34,351 bases of DNA from DASUSH01 sp050996575 (GCA_050996575.1 JBPCRS010000034.1:1-34351), one strand, 5' to 3'. Shown: positions 1 to 7,526, counted from the stretch's first letter. Numbers and translations are program-made. The notes: a model not told the origin generated them from the sequence alone.

Positions 1-948
1 GGGCCCCCGCGTGTCAGAGGCGAACGGGCACGCTGACCCATTACCGGGCGCGCTCAGGTTGTCCCAGGCGACGATTGCATCGACCCGCGGATCCTTCTGG
101 CCCACGAACGAGACCGCGCCCGCGCCCAGCGAGTGGCCGGCGATGCCGATTCGCTCAGGGTCCACCAGGTCGTGGAAAGGGTTGAACGCGGTGTTCAGGC
201 CCGCGGCGACGCGGTTGTCGTGCTTCGCCTTGTGCGAGGTACCGCTTGAGCAGCTCGGGCGCGGGACGTAGGGAGCGGACGGCTTGGAAAGGACGAAATC
301 GAGCGCGTCCTCGGTGCCGTCGAAGAAGGGCTGGCCGGCCTGCGATGGGAATCCTTCCTGTTGGTCGGCACCTTCGCCGAACGTGTCCGAGCGACCTTGC
401 CCCTGAACGTCGTATGTGAGGACGACGTAGCCGTTCTTCGCGAGGGCGGCGGCGATCCCCCAGTAGAGCGTCTCCGGCGCCTGCACCGAGCCAGTCGTGA
501 TCACGATCGCCGGGCGCTTCGCCGGGCCCTCGGGCGTTGCCCAGACCCGCGCCGAGAGCGTGGCGCCACTGCGACCGCCGAACAGCAACGGCTTCGACAT
601 GCCGAAGCCGTTCGCCTCCCAGTCGTAGAAGCGGACGTCGCCGGCGCATTCGCGCTTTCGCTGGAAGCAGATGTTGCCGGTGAAGTTGCGCGCGCCTTGG
701 CCCTGCGGGGCCTCGGCGGCGGCGATCTCGGCAAGGTCGATGTTGTCCTGGGCCTCCTGCTGGGCGAGTCGAGCCTGGAACTCGGGGGTCTTGGTGATGT
801 AGACCTCGCGCTCGGTCGTCTTCGAGTAGTTGCGGCCCTCGACCTCCTGGTCGAATTGGGCGAGCGCGCTGGGGGCGCCGAACAGCGCGCTCAGAGAGAC
901 GAGCGCGACCGCGGGCGCCCGCCACCTCGTCGGGACGTACCGGGACAT
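1..948 (-). CDS. Secreted alpha/beta hydrolase (3' end cut by the window edge)
   Basis: An open frame reads leftward from ATG at 948 through base 1 without a stop (316 codons visible), so the C-terminus lies outside the window. The N-terminus is a signal peptide (basic start, hydrophobic core, PSALA cleavage-like site) followed by a helical Gln/Glu-rich segment. The middle has an alpha/beta-hydrolase layout: strand APAIVITTGS, then YVVLTYDVQGQGRS, then the nucleophile elbow GHSLGAG with Ser about residue 273. The catalytic Asp and His would lie in the missing part. It is probably an exported esterase, peptidase or dienelactone-hydrolase-like enzyme; the substrate cannot be told. Reading frames on the opposite strand over this interval are compositional shadows. 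Confidence 0.85.
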   Translation of the reverse strand, partial: MSRYVPTRWRAPAVALVSLSALFGAPSALAQFDQEVEGRNYSKTTEREVYITKTPEFQARLAQQEAQDNIDLAEIAAAEAPQGQGARNFTGNICFQRKRECAGDVRFYDWEANGFGMSKPLLFGGRSGATLSARVWATPEGPAKRPAIVITTGSVQAPETLYWGIAAALAKNGYVVLTYDVQGQGRSDTFGEGADQQEGFPSQAGQPFFDGTEDALDFVLSKPSAPYVPRPSCSSGTSHKAKHDNRVAAGLNTAFNPFHDLVDPERIGIAGHSLGAGAVSFVGQKDPRVDAIVAWDNLSAPGNGSACPFASDTRGP

Positions 949-1020
949 GCCTTGAAGCTACCTTAATCACCGCCCAAACTGGAGCGATTGATTGTCTATT
1001 TCCGCATCGCAAGCGGGCTG

Positions 1021-1049
1021 TTGACGATTGAGGTAGTCCTCTGGATAAT
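1021..1049 (+). promoter_or_regulatory. Sigma-70-type promoter
   Basis: TTGACG at 1021-1026 and GATAAT at 1044-1049 are separated by 17 nt, close to the housekeeping consensus and unusually AT-rich for this sequence. Transcription would start near 1056 and read into the small plus-strand genes from 1085 onward. The spacing and both boxes are seen directly; the activity is inferred. Confidence 0.6.
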
Positions 1050-1084
1050 CGACATCGCCTGCAAGGCGTAGAATCTAGGTCGAG

Positions 1085-1210
1085 ATGGCAGACCAGCCCG
1101 GCCCGACACCCACGAGCACACCGCAGTCGCCTCAGCAGCCTGCACCGCTGCGACCGAGCCCGATGCAGCCAGAGACGCACGGCGCGACACCGGGCAAGCC
1201 CGGGAAGTAA
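1085..1210 (+). CDS. Proline/threonine-rich micro-ORF (41 aa)
   Basis: This ATG-initiated frame begins MADQPGPTPTSTPQ and ends PGKPGK before TAA. It sits about 30 nt downstream of a good promoter (1021-1049) and is first in a series of small plus-strand genes, which is the main reason to list it. The composition is Pro/Thr/Gln-rich with no predicted fold; AGGT at 1077-1080 is at best a weak ribosome-binding site. It could be a disordered tail peptide or a chance ORF; I do not recognise it. Confidence 0.35.
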   Translation: MADQPGPTPTSTPQSPQQPAPLRPSPMQPETHGATPGKPGK

Positions 1211-1290
1211 CGCCTCGACGAGCTAAGTTCGACCGGCTGCAGACGTTCCGGCGGATCAGCGCGGAGCTTCCGCGAATGCATCGACGGGTA

Positions 1291-1551
1291 ATGAGTCCCG
1301 ACGAGATCAAACACTTCCTGGTCGTCTATGACATCGCGAACAGCGATGTCGATGTCCGGCAGTTCGGGAGCGACTACGACGCCGCGCAGGACGCCTACGC
1401 CGAGGCCGAACAGGCCAGTGTTGAGAACGAGGGCCTGGATATCGTCCTTCTTAGCGCTGACTCGCTGCAGACGATCAAGAAGACGCACTCGAGCTACTTC
1501 TCGGAGAGCAACGGGAAGCTCGAAGAGCTTCTGCCGAGGGAAGAGCGATGA
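1291..1551 (+). CDS. Small acidic protein of unknown function
   Basis: This is an 86-aa protein from ATG 1291 (an in-frame ATG at 1276 is possible). It begins MSPDEIKHFLVVYDIANSD and contains a strand-helix-strand pattern with an acidic central helix (DAAQDAYAEAEQ). The start MSPDEIKHFLVVYDI looks like a genuine beta-strand N-terminus rather than a shadow frame. Its stop overlaps the next start in an ATGA at 1548-1551, so the two are probably translationally coupled. Function unknown; the size and pairing are compatible with a toxin-antitoxin-like or stress-associated module, but nothing in the sequence proves it. Confidence 0.65.
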   Translation: MSPDEIKHFLVVYDIANSDVDVRQFGSDYDAAQDAYAEAEQASVENEGLDIVLLSADSLQTIKKTHSSYFSESNGKLEELLPREER

Positions 1552-1736
1552 GCGCAGACGGCGAACGCTCCCCGGCCGCAAGGGTGATGGATCAGGCGGC
1601 TCAGTCGAGACCGATTTCAACCCGCGAAGCGGATCTCATTCTCAAGGAAGCTGCGCAGCGGGAGAGCAAGCACCTCCGATTGTCGGAAGGCGCCGCGAAG
1701 GACAAGCACGGCGCAAACGGTTCAGGCTCTCACTAG
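1548..1736 (+). CDS. Small hydrophilic protein of unknown function
   Basis: This 62-aa frame starts at the ATG in an ATGA overlap with the upstream gene, a strong sign of coupled translation. The middle (STREADLILKEAAQRESKHLRL) would form an amphipathic helix; the tail is Lys/Gly/Ser-rich and probably disordered. No family is recognised. The tight overlap with the 86-aa gene is the main support. Confidence 0.5.
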   Translation: MSADGERSPAARVMDQAAQSRPISTREADLILKEAAQRESKHLRLSEGAAKDKHGANGSGSH

Positions 1737-1745
1737 GCGAGCGCG

Positions 1746-1946
1746 CTAGTTCATCTCGTCGCCGCAGTAGGCGTCGTAGATCGACCCCATCACAAGCTCA
1801 CCTGCACGGCCGCGGAAGTCCTCGTCGTCGAGCAGCGCCTTCAGCAGCTGCGCTTGCTTCTCGCGGTCGCCGCCAACGGCAAGCGCGGCCCCGATCAGCA
1901 GCGCATCTCGATCACGGATGAAGTCGTCGCGTGAGTTGGCACGCAC
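1746..1946 (-). CDS. Small helical protein of unknown function
   Basis: This 66-aa frame from GTG 1946 begins MRANSRDDFIRDRDALLIGAAL and ends SIYDAYCGDEMN. It reads like a real helical protein: alternating Leu/Ala faces, REKQAQLLKALLDDEDF in the centre, and no compositional bias. The frame stays open upstream of the GTG (GVAELEAQ...), so the true N-terminus may be longer or may have been lost, because the region just upstream is a rearrangement junction (see the flavoprotein and kinase fragments at 1947-2514). Confidence 0.5.
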   Translation of the reverse strand: MRANSRDDFIRDRDALLIGAALAVGGDREKQAQLLKALLDDEDFRGRAGELVMGSIYDAYCGDEMN

Positions 1947-2052
1947 TTGGGCCTCGAGCTCGGCGACCCCGCGCCGGGAATCACGGTGCGCGCGGCTAGC
2001 ACCGCCGACGTGGTCGCAGCGGTCAACTTCGCCCGCGAGCAGGGCCTGTTAG
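1947..2052 (+). pseudogene. Fragment of FAD-linked oxidoreductase (berberine-bridge type)
   Basis: The plus-strand frame reads PGITVRAASTADVVAAVNFAREQGL, matching the pattern at the start of the FAD-binding_4 domain in FAD-linked oxidases (P-x-x-I/V-V-R-A-x-S-x-x-D-V-x-x-A-V-x-F-A-R). The match stops at about 2050, where the sequence becomes the antisense of a protein-kinase gene. Only about 25-30 codons survive, with no catalytic part and an in-frame stop just upstream of 1947. It is a remnant joined to a different gene fragment. Confidence 0.5.
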
Positions 2053-2514
2053 ATACGCGTGTACGCCAACGTCGGCGTCGCCGATCAGGACATTCGCCGG
2101 CTTCACGTCGCGATGCACCAGGCCGCGCTTGTGCGCGGCGTCGAGCGCGGCGCCCACCTGGCTGATCACGTCCGCGGCGAGTCTCGGCTCCAACCGGCGG
2201 TGCTGCACGATCAGGCCGCGCAGGTCGGTGCCCACGATGTAGTCCATGGTGACGTAGAGAAGCCCCTCGTCTTCGCGCGCGTCGTAGACCGAGATCACGT
2301 TCGGGTGGCGGATCGAAGCCGCGACCTTAGACTCGCGCTTGAAGCGCTCGCGAAACGACTTGTCGTCGGCCAGCTGGGGCGAGATGACCTTGAGCGCCAC
2401 GACGCGGTCGAGTGCGAGCTGCCTGGCGCGGTAGACCACTCCCATCCCCCCACGCCCCGCGACGGACTCGATCCGATAGCCGCCTATCTCGCTTCCGAGC
2501 TCAAGCTCGCGCAC
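2023..2514 (-). pseudogene. Truncated Ser/Thr protein kinase (PknB-like N-lobe and catalytic loop)
   Basis: From GTG 2514 the protein shows a Hanks-type kinase: glycine loop GRGGMGVVY (about residues 20-28), ATP-binding Lys42 in VALKVI, the C-helix region, then HRDVKPANVL at about 134-143. The homologous sequence stops after AYLT (residue 156, base 2047), where DFG should follow. Instead seven unrelated residues (GPARGRS) and a stop come from antisense of the flavoprotein fragment. Without the Mg-binding DFG, activation segment and C-lobe it cannot be an active kinase. A TATAAC box at about 2523-2528 sits just upstream of the start, so it may still be transcribed almost leaderless. Confidence 0.8.
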
Positions 2515-2649
2515 TGCTGAGGGTTATATCCGAGAACCGGGGGGGCTGAACATCGGCCGCCGACCGCCCGCGCACAAGGGACGACGGGAACGTGCAGCCT
2601 TGCTTCATCACGACGCCACCCCCCGGATCATCGCGATCGTGCCTGAGAG

Positions 2650-2952
2650 ATGGAGCTAGCCGGACTCGAAACGGCGAAGGGAGCGCCGCTGCTCTTTCCA
2701 CGGCCTTTTTCGCGCACGACGACGACAACGCTCGATCCCGCGCTCACGAGTTCCTCGGCATCGAGGCTGTACTCGTCCCAGGCGCCCCAGAAGTGGCGCA
2801 AGGCCTCGAACCGCCTCTCGGCCGACGTAGATGCTTTCGAGATCGAGGATTGGATACTCGCGCAAGTCCCAGACCACGTACTCGTCAAGCAGCGCCCAAA
2901 AAGTCACGTCTTGGATTCCGCGTCGAACGAGGTTGACGTTCTCCTGCGACAT
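2650..2952 (-). pseudogene. Frameshifted, 3'-truncated SnoaL-like gene
   Basis: From ATG 2952 the frame reads MSQENVNLVRRGI and then VVWDLREYPILDLESIYVGREAV, typical of actinobacterial SnoaL-like (NTF2 fold) proteins, but with an apparent deletion between the first helix and the VVWDL strand. At about 2809-2816 the homologous reading moves to another frame, continuing RRFEALRHFWGAWDEYSLDAEEL and VVVVVREKGRGKSSG. Similarity ends near 2676, before the usual C-terminal strand and the DRAEALEAAGL ending. It lies 3 nt after the intact paralogue at 2956-3360, so it is one half of a tandem duplication that decayed. Confidence 0.7.
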
Positions 2953-2955
2953 CGC

Positions 2956-3360
2956 CTACACCGACCGTCCAGTGGCCCTGAGAGCGTCCGCCCGATCCTC
3001 ACTATGCGTGACGCGGACGGCCTTGCCGTCACGCATGGTCCATATTTGCCAGAACCTCCCGCTGACCTCGATCCCACTTCCCTTGCCGCGCCCCCACTGG
3101 TGGATTCGCACGGCGACGACGCCGGGGCCATCGATCACCTCTTCAGTCTCGTAGCCCCAGTCATTGAAAGCCCCAGCCCACCGCCGAAAGAACTCTCGCA
3201 CGGCGTCCGGTCCGTGCGAAATGCCAGGGAAATCCGGCGCGGAAGGAATGCCAGCGAGGTCCCACTCGACGTCGTCGTCAAAGATTCCCCACACCGCGTC
3301 GGGGTCTTCCCTGGCCGTGTCGAGGTAGCGCATCACGATCTCGACGTTCTCCTCCGACAT
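2956..3360 (-). CDS. SnoaL-like / NTF2-fold protein
   Basis: This is a 134-aa protein from ATG 3360. MSEENVEIVMRYLDTA is the characteristic start of a family amplified in Thermoleophilia, so I chose it over an upstream extension that looks non-coding. The body follows the NTF2 cone: DDDVEWDL strand, HGPDAVREFFRRWAGAF helix, EEVIDGPGVVAVRIHQWGRGKGSG and RFWQIWTMRDGKAVRVTHSEDRADAL strands. It is full length for the family (about 130 aa). Members are small hydrolase/isomerase-like or ligand-binding proteins; the function of this one is unknown. It is the only intact member among four SnoaL-like sequences here. Confidence 0.85.
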   Translation of the reverse strand: MSEENVEIVMRYLDTAREDPDAVWGIFDDDVEWDLAGIPSAPDFPGISHGPDAVREFFRRWAGAFNDWGYETEEVIDGPGVVAVRIHQWGRGKGSGIEVSGRFWQIWTMRDGKAVRVTHSEDRADALRATGRSV

Positions 3361-3401
3361 CCCCGCCGCAGTATCCCAGCGGAGGGCGGAACGTGAACGC
3401 C

Positions 3402-3530
3402 CTACTCCGACAGCCCGGCGGCTTCGAGGGCTTCTTCGCGGGTGGAAAACGGCTCGACGCGCTCGACGAGGCCATCCCGCATCGACATCAACTGCGCCCA
3501 CCTCTGGCGCACTGGGACGCCGCTACCCGG
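3402..3530 (-). pseudogene. C-terminal remnant of a SnoaL-like gene
   Basis: In the minus frame ending at TAG 3402-3404 the sequence reads GSGVPVRQRWAQLMSMRDG, then a strand, then STREEALEAAGLSE, which is the standard last third of an SnoaL-like protein. Nothing resembling the N-terminal two thirds is found upstream. It is a separate broken copy 42 nt upstream of the intact gene's start codon. Confidence 0.6.
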
Positions 3531-3587
3531 CCCACGCCCCTGCGCCTTACGGCAGGCACGCAGGCGGCACGCTCAATTCTGTCGATC

Positions 3588-3641
3588 GGGTTCTATCGCC
3601 GCCGGGCCGAGGCCCTCGAAGCTGCCGGGCTGTCGGAGTAA
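3588..3641 (+). pseudogene. Very short SnoaL-like C-terminal remnant, opposite strand
   Basis: The plus-strand frame ends GFYRRRAEALEAAGLSE-stop, again the canonical family C-terminus, but only about 17 codons are recognisable. With the minus-strand remnant ending at 3402 it forms an imperfect inverted repeat of about 33 bp (3402-3434 against 3609-3641), because both encode EALEAAGLSE. Confidence 0.5.
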
Positions 3642-3674
3642 CTCCCGGGACCTTACAGTGGGTGCCGCCCGGCT

Positions 3675-5579
3675 TCAGCGCCCAAAGTCGGCCTGCTCGA
3701 GCTTGTCCCGTCCGGAGCCACCTTTGAGGCGATCCTTTCCCTGGCCCCCGCGCAGCACGTCGCGGCCATTCCCGCCCAGCAAGCGATCGCGGCCCACGCC
3801 ACCTGACAGGCGATCCCCGCCAGCTCCTCCGTCGAGTCGATCCGCGGCGCGGCCGGCCTTCAACTGATCCTCCCCTCGCCCACCGCAGAGGCTGTCGCGA
3901 CCGCCGAGGCCAGTGATCGTGTCGTCACCGCCCCGGGCGACGATCACGTCGCGTCGACGCGTCCCGCGGAGCTCGTCATCCCTGGCGCTGCCGAGGATCG
4001 TTGCCTCGGCACTGCTGCATAGAAGACCTCCGCCCGCCGATCCACCACCGCCGTCACCACCGCCGTCACCACCACCGCCGCCACCACCCGATCCGTCACC
4101 ACTTCCCCCGCCGGAGCCGCCGCCGCCACCCGATCCGCCACCACTTCCCCCGCCGGAGCCGCCGCTGCCAGCGGGCGACTCGTCCCCTCTCGCACCGCAT
4201 GCAGAGGCCGTATCGCCGCCGGTTGCCGACTCATTTCCAGTCGGCGGCGACGGAGGTGGGGTGGGAACATTGCAGTTGTAGACATGGGTGAAGTTTCGGG
4301 CCGAAAGCGTTCCCAGGGTGTAAAGCGGATAAAGCCCGAGGTACTCGTCGCGGGTGGTGCTCGTCCACTGGCGACAGAACTCGCAGCTGAGCCGGTAGAA
4401 ATTTCGGGTGTAGCCACCGCTGTAAACGCGCATCACGCTGTATCCACCGGGATACTCCTTGGTCGGACCGTTCTCGATGTAGGGCACCTCGAACCCGGTT
4501 TTCGGCGAGTAGCTGACGTAATTGCGATGAGTGTGGGAGTTCAGCACCCCGACCACGTTCGGGAAGCCCGCGATCAGATCGATGAACTCGCGGCCACCAC
4601 GGTCTGGGCGCACGCCGAATACGACCGGTGGAAAGGAGGTGGTGTTCGCATACTCGGAAACCGGGTGATGGAAGAAAATCATCGTCTTCTGCCCGTCCTT
4701 GCGCGCCTTCTCGAGGTCATTCCTGAGGAACTTGAGCTGTTCGGGATCGGTGAGGTCGCCGGTGCCGCTCGCGTCGACCGAATCGAGCGCGACGAAGTGA
4801 AATCCGCGGTAGTCGAAGCTGTAGAAGATTCGGCCGGGCGGGCGGGCGGGGAAGAAGCCGGCGCGAAAGCAGTCGTTGTCGGTCCCGCAACGGGGATCGG
4901 GTGGGTTCTGGGCTGCCCGGTCGTGCGCTCCCCGCGCCAGGTAGGACCCGCCGTTGAAGCCGTCAAGGATCCCCTTCAAATCACTGACTGACTGGTACTC
5001 GGCGTGGCTCGTGTTGTCGGCGTTGAGGATCGCGAGCCCGAGCTGGCGGTCGTTGAGCTCGCCGACGAGCGCACGGGTCATCGTCTCCCCGTGGGGAGGA
5101 TCCGAGCTGAAGCAGGGCGGAACCGAGCCGAGGCTCGGCAGGGTCACGGCGGTGCCCGAGCACTTCTCGCCGATGTGCGTGTCGGAGACGAGGGCGAACT
5201 CGAACAGGAAACGGCCGGGCGGTCGGATCAGGGTCGTGAACGATCCCGGATTCGTGGCGGAGGGAGCCTGCGCCACTCCCGCGCTGCGAAGCGAGTATGC
5301 GTATCGAGTGGCGGGTTCGAGCCCGGCGACCTCGGCGCGGTGAAACCGGGTGCTCTGCTCCTGGGTCTCGCAGGAAAGCGTGGCCTCTGAGCGCCCGACG
5401 CAGACAGTCGTATCCGAGGCGTCCGTCGTCGTCCAAGTGGCGATGAACCCGCGCTGGGTGACTGTGACGAGCTCGGCGTCCGGGGGTGTAGCCGAGGCCC
5501 CGGTCGGAGCGATCGATGTCGCGAGGAGGATGCCGATGACGACAATCCAAGTCATTCTGGCAATCGCACGCATACTCAT
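3675..5579 (-). CDS. Secreted calcineurin-like metallophosphatase with C-terminal RTX-like calcium-binding repeats
   Basis: About 634 aa from ATG 5579 (ATG 5573 also possible), chosen because it gives a proper signal peptide (MRAIARMTWIVVIGILLATSI then ASA-T). Residues about 35-120 form a fibronectin-III-like N-domain as in PhoD/purple-acid-phosphatase relatives. The phosphatase domain has SDTHIG (Asp133, His135), NADNTSH (186-192), GAHD (217-220), FFHHP (His304/305) and SHTH (349-351). The usual GDxxD and GNHE boxes are altered, so the metal site is atypical. A Gly/Ser-rich linker precedes about 105 residues of nonapeptide repeats of the GGxGxDxL type, which bind calcium in RTX proteins. Likely exported phosphoesterase or nuclease; substrate unknown. 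Minus-strand neighbour upstream is the FAD dehydrogenase. Confidence 0.85.
   Translation of the reverse strand: MSMRAIARMTWIVVIGILLATSIAPTGASATPPDAELVTVTQRGFIATWTTTDASDTTVCVGRSEATLSCETQEQSTRFHRAEVAGLEPATRYAYSLRSAGVAQAPSATNPGSFTTLIRPPGRFLFEFALVSDTHIGEKCSGTAVTLPSLGSVPPCFSSDPPHGETMTRALVGELNDRQLGLAILNADNTSHAEYQSVSDLKGILDGFNGGSYLARGAHDRAAQNPPDPRCGTDNDCFRAGFFPARPPGRIFYSFDYRGFHFVALDSVDASGTGDLTDPEQLKFLRNDLEKARKDGQKTMIFFHHPVSEYANTTSFPPVVFGVRPDRGGREFIDLIAGFPNVVGVLNSHTHRNYVSYSPKTGFEVPYIENGPTKEYPGGYSVMRVYSGGYTRNFYRLSCEFCRQWTSTTRDEYLGLYPLYTLGTLSARNFTHVYNCNVPTPPPSPPTGNESATGGDTASACGARGDESPAGSGGSGGGSGGGSGGGGGSGGGSGDGSGGGGGGGDGGGDGGGGSAGGGLLCSSAEATILGSARDDELRGTRRRDVIVARGGDDTITGLGGRDSLCGGRGEDQLKAGRAADRLDGGAGGDRLSGGVGRDRLLGGNGRDVLRGGQGKDRLKGGSGRDKLEQADFGR
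4085..4168. repeat. 42-bp tandem duplication in the Gly/Ser linker of the phosphatase gene
   Basis: Two adjacent 42-bp units (4085-4126 and 4127-4168) differ at only two positions and encode 14-residue Gly/Ser/Asp segments of the linker between phosphatase and RTX domains. Flanking triplet-rich sequence (about 4030-4084) is also repetitive. Because the unit is 14 codons, copy-number changes keep the frame, so linker length could vary between strains. Confidence 0.8.
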
Positions 5580-5708
5580 CGCCGCCCGAGGATACGCCTC
5601 CGCAATCAAATATGGCGCACTCACGCCGCCGGCCAGCGACCATCGCATTTAGGGGCGGGACCCGATTTGTGTACTCGCATGCACCCCATGGATTGTCGAT
5701 AGCGTCGA

Positions 5709-5728
5709 CCAGAAGTAGCTACTTCTGG
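5709..5728. terminator. 20-bp perfect palindrome, probable terminator hairpin
   Basis: CCAGAAGT-AGCT-ACTTCTGG is perfectly self-complementary and can fold into an 8-bp stem with an AGCT loop. It lies 27 nt past the stop of the FAD dehydrogenase and about 130 nt upstream of the phosphatase start on the same strand. No T-tract follows. It could end dehydrogenase transcription or be a dimeric-repressor site for the phosphatase gene. Confidence 0.5.
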
Positions 5729-5755
5729 AGGCCACATTTCAGCGAGTCTCGCGGC

Positions 5756-7429
5756 TCATGCCAGATCCCGAGCCAGGGCAAGTCCCGCGGCGCGTCCGGA
5801 GAAGATGCAGCCGCCGAGGAATGTCCCCTCCAAGGCGTTGTAGCCATGGACGCCGCCGCCGCCGAAACCTGCGACCTCTCCCGCCGCGTAAAGGCCGGAG
5901 AAGGCCGAGCTGTCGGCCTTGATGCACTGCGAGTCCAGGTTGGTCTCGAGCCCGCCAAGCGTCTTGCGGGTCAGGATGTTGAGACGCACCGCGATGAGCT
6001 GTCCGTTGCCGGGATCCAGCAGCTTGTGCGGCTTGGCCACCCGCATGAATCTGTCGCTGAGGTGACTGCGTGCGTTCTTGACCGCCATCACCTGGAAGTC
6101 CTTGGAGTACTTGTTCTCCATCTGCGCGTCGAGTGCCGTGATCTCCTTTTTGACCGTGTCGTGGTCCAGCTCGGGGCCGCGACCTATCTCGTTCATCTTC
6201 GAGACCAGCTCGGCGAGGGTGTCGGCGGTGACGAAGTCAACGCCGTGCTCTACGAACTTCCGCACTGGACCGGGTGCGCCACCGGCCAGCCGGCTCTTGA
6301 GCATGAACTTCGGATCCTTGCCGGTGATGTCGGGGTTCTGCTCTGAGCCCGACAGCGCGAACTCCTTTTCGATGATCGACTCGTCGAGCACGAACCACGT
6401 GTAGTCGTAGCCGGTCGAGCCGATGTGCTCGAGCGTGCCGAGTGAGTCGAAGCCGGGGTAGTTCGGCGCCGGGAGCCGCCTGCCGGTGGCATCCAGCCAG
6501 ACCGATGATGGGCCAGGGATGATCCGAATGGCGTGGTCGGGCCCGATCGGGTCCCAGTTGTGAATGCCCTCGACGTAGTGCCACATCCGGTCGCGGTTGA
6601 CGATGCTCGCGCCGGCCTCTTCGCTGATCGCGAGCATGCGGCCGTCGACGTGAGCGGGAACACCGGGAATCATGTGCTCAGGGGGCTCCCCAAGGCGGTC
6701 GACGGGCCAGCTCTGACGGATCAGGTCGTGATTGTGGCCGATGCCTCCCGACGTGACGATGACAGCCTGCGCGCGCAGTTCGAACTCGCTGGCCTTCTCG
6801 CGTGAGGACTGGACGCCACGCGGCTTATCGGAAGAATCGAGAATGGTGCCCCGGACACCTACCGCCGCCCCGTCCTCAACGAGGATGTCGTCGACCTGGT
6901 GGCGGTGTAGGAAGGTCACCTGACCCCTACTTTCCGCTGCTTCCACTGGCTCGAGGAAGACGCGCACCACCTCGGGACCAGTGCCCCACGTGAGGTGAAA
7001 GCGCGGAACCGAGTTGCCGTGACCTGTGGCTGTACCGTCGCCGCGCTCAGCCCATCCGACGAAGGGGAGCATCTTCACCCCGAGTTCGCTTAGGTACTGG
7101 CGCTTGTCGCTCGCCGCGAAGGCGACGTAGGCCTCCGCCCATTGACGCGGCCAGTGGTCATCGCGCTCGCGGTCGAATTGGGCCGAGCCGAGCCAGTCCT
7201 GCAACGCAAGCTCGTAGGAGTCCTTGATGCCGAAGCGACGCTGCTCAGGGCTGTCGACGAAGAAGAGACCTCCCAGCGACCAGAATGCCTGGCCGCCGCG
7301 GTTGGCTTTGTTTTCCTGGTCGACGATCACGACGCGCTTGCCCGCCTTGACGAGCTCGTGCGCGGCGACAAGGCCGGCCAGACCGTGGCCGATGATGATG
7401 ACGTCGGTGTCGCCGGCTGCGATTCCCAT
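5756..7429 (-). CDS. FAD-binding dehydrogenase (KstD / fumarate-reductase-like flavoprotein)
   Basis: This is a 557-aa protein from ATG 7429, where MGIAAGDTDVIIIGHGLAGL places the FAD dinucleotide-binding GHGLAG at residues 14-19. VVIVDQE follows and ends the Rossmann beta-alpha-beta unit. GGQAFWSLGGLFF, a central substrate domain (HLTWGTGPEVVRVF), VIVTSGGIGHN and the C-terminal FAD motif LYAAGEVAGFGGGGVHGYNALEGT complete the picture. Length and motifs fit the predicted-oxidoreductase family COG3573, related to 3-ketosteroid dehydrogenases and flavocytochrome fumarate reductases. It probably catalyses desaturation or reduction of a ketosteroid or other alpha,beta-unsaturated carbonyl compound. 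Substrate unproven; the lipid-related genes elsewhere in the window make steroid-like compounds plausible. Confidence 0.88.
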   Translation of the reverse strand: MGIAAGDTDVIIIGHGLAGLVAAHELVKAGKRVVIVDQENKANRGGQAFWSLGGLFFVDSPEQRRFGIKDSYELALQDWLGSAQFDRERDDHWPRQWAEAYVAFAASDKRQYLSELGVKMLPFVGWAERGDGTATGHGNSVPRFHLTWGTGPEVVRVFLEPVEAAESRGQVTFLHRHQVDDILVEDGAAVGVRGTILDSSDKPRGVQSSREKASEFELRAQAVIVTSGGIGHNHDLIRQSWPVDRLGEPPEHMIPGVPAHVDGRMLAISEEAGASIVNRDRMWHYVEGIHNWDPIGPDHAIRIIPGPSSVWLDATGRRLPAPNYPGFDSLGTLEHIGSTGYDYTWFVLDESIIEKEFALSGSEQNPDITGKDPKFMLKSRLAGGAPGPVRKFVEHGVDFVTADTLAELVSKMNEIGRGPELDHDTVKKEITALDAQMENKYSKDFQVMAVKNARSHLSDRFMRVAKPHKLLDPGNGQLIAVRLNILTRKTLGGLETNLDSQCIKADSSAFSGLYAAGEVAGFGGGGVHGYNALEGTFLGGCIFSGRAAGLALARDLA

Positions 7430-7526
7430 GATCCCGATTATCCAGCCCGCGGTCATTGGCGGGTTCGCCGAACAGCGGACCGCCTCTCTTACCGGGTTTG
7501 GCAGGCGCTAGCCCGGAGGCACCGGC

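Noticed and set aside
155..1180. Long Arg/Pro-rich minus-strand frame across the left-edge hydrolase and the 949-1084 gap
   Set aside because: The hydrolase in another frame of the same strand has a signal peptide and nucleophile elbow; the Arg-rich frame is a GC-composition shadow.
3913..4281. Proline-rich plus-strand frame
   Set aside because: It is the antisense of the Gly/Ser linker and RTX repeats of the phosphatase.
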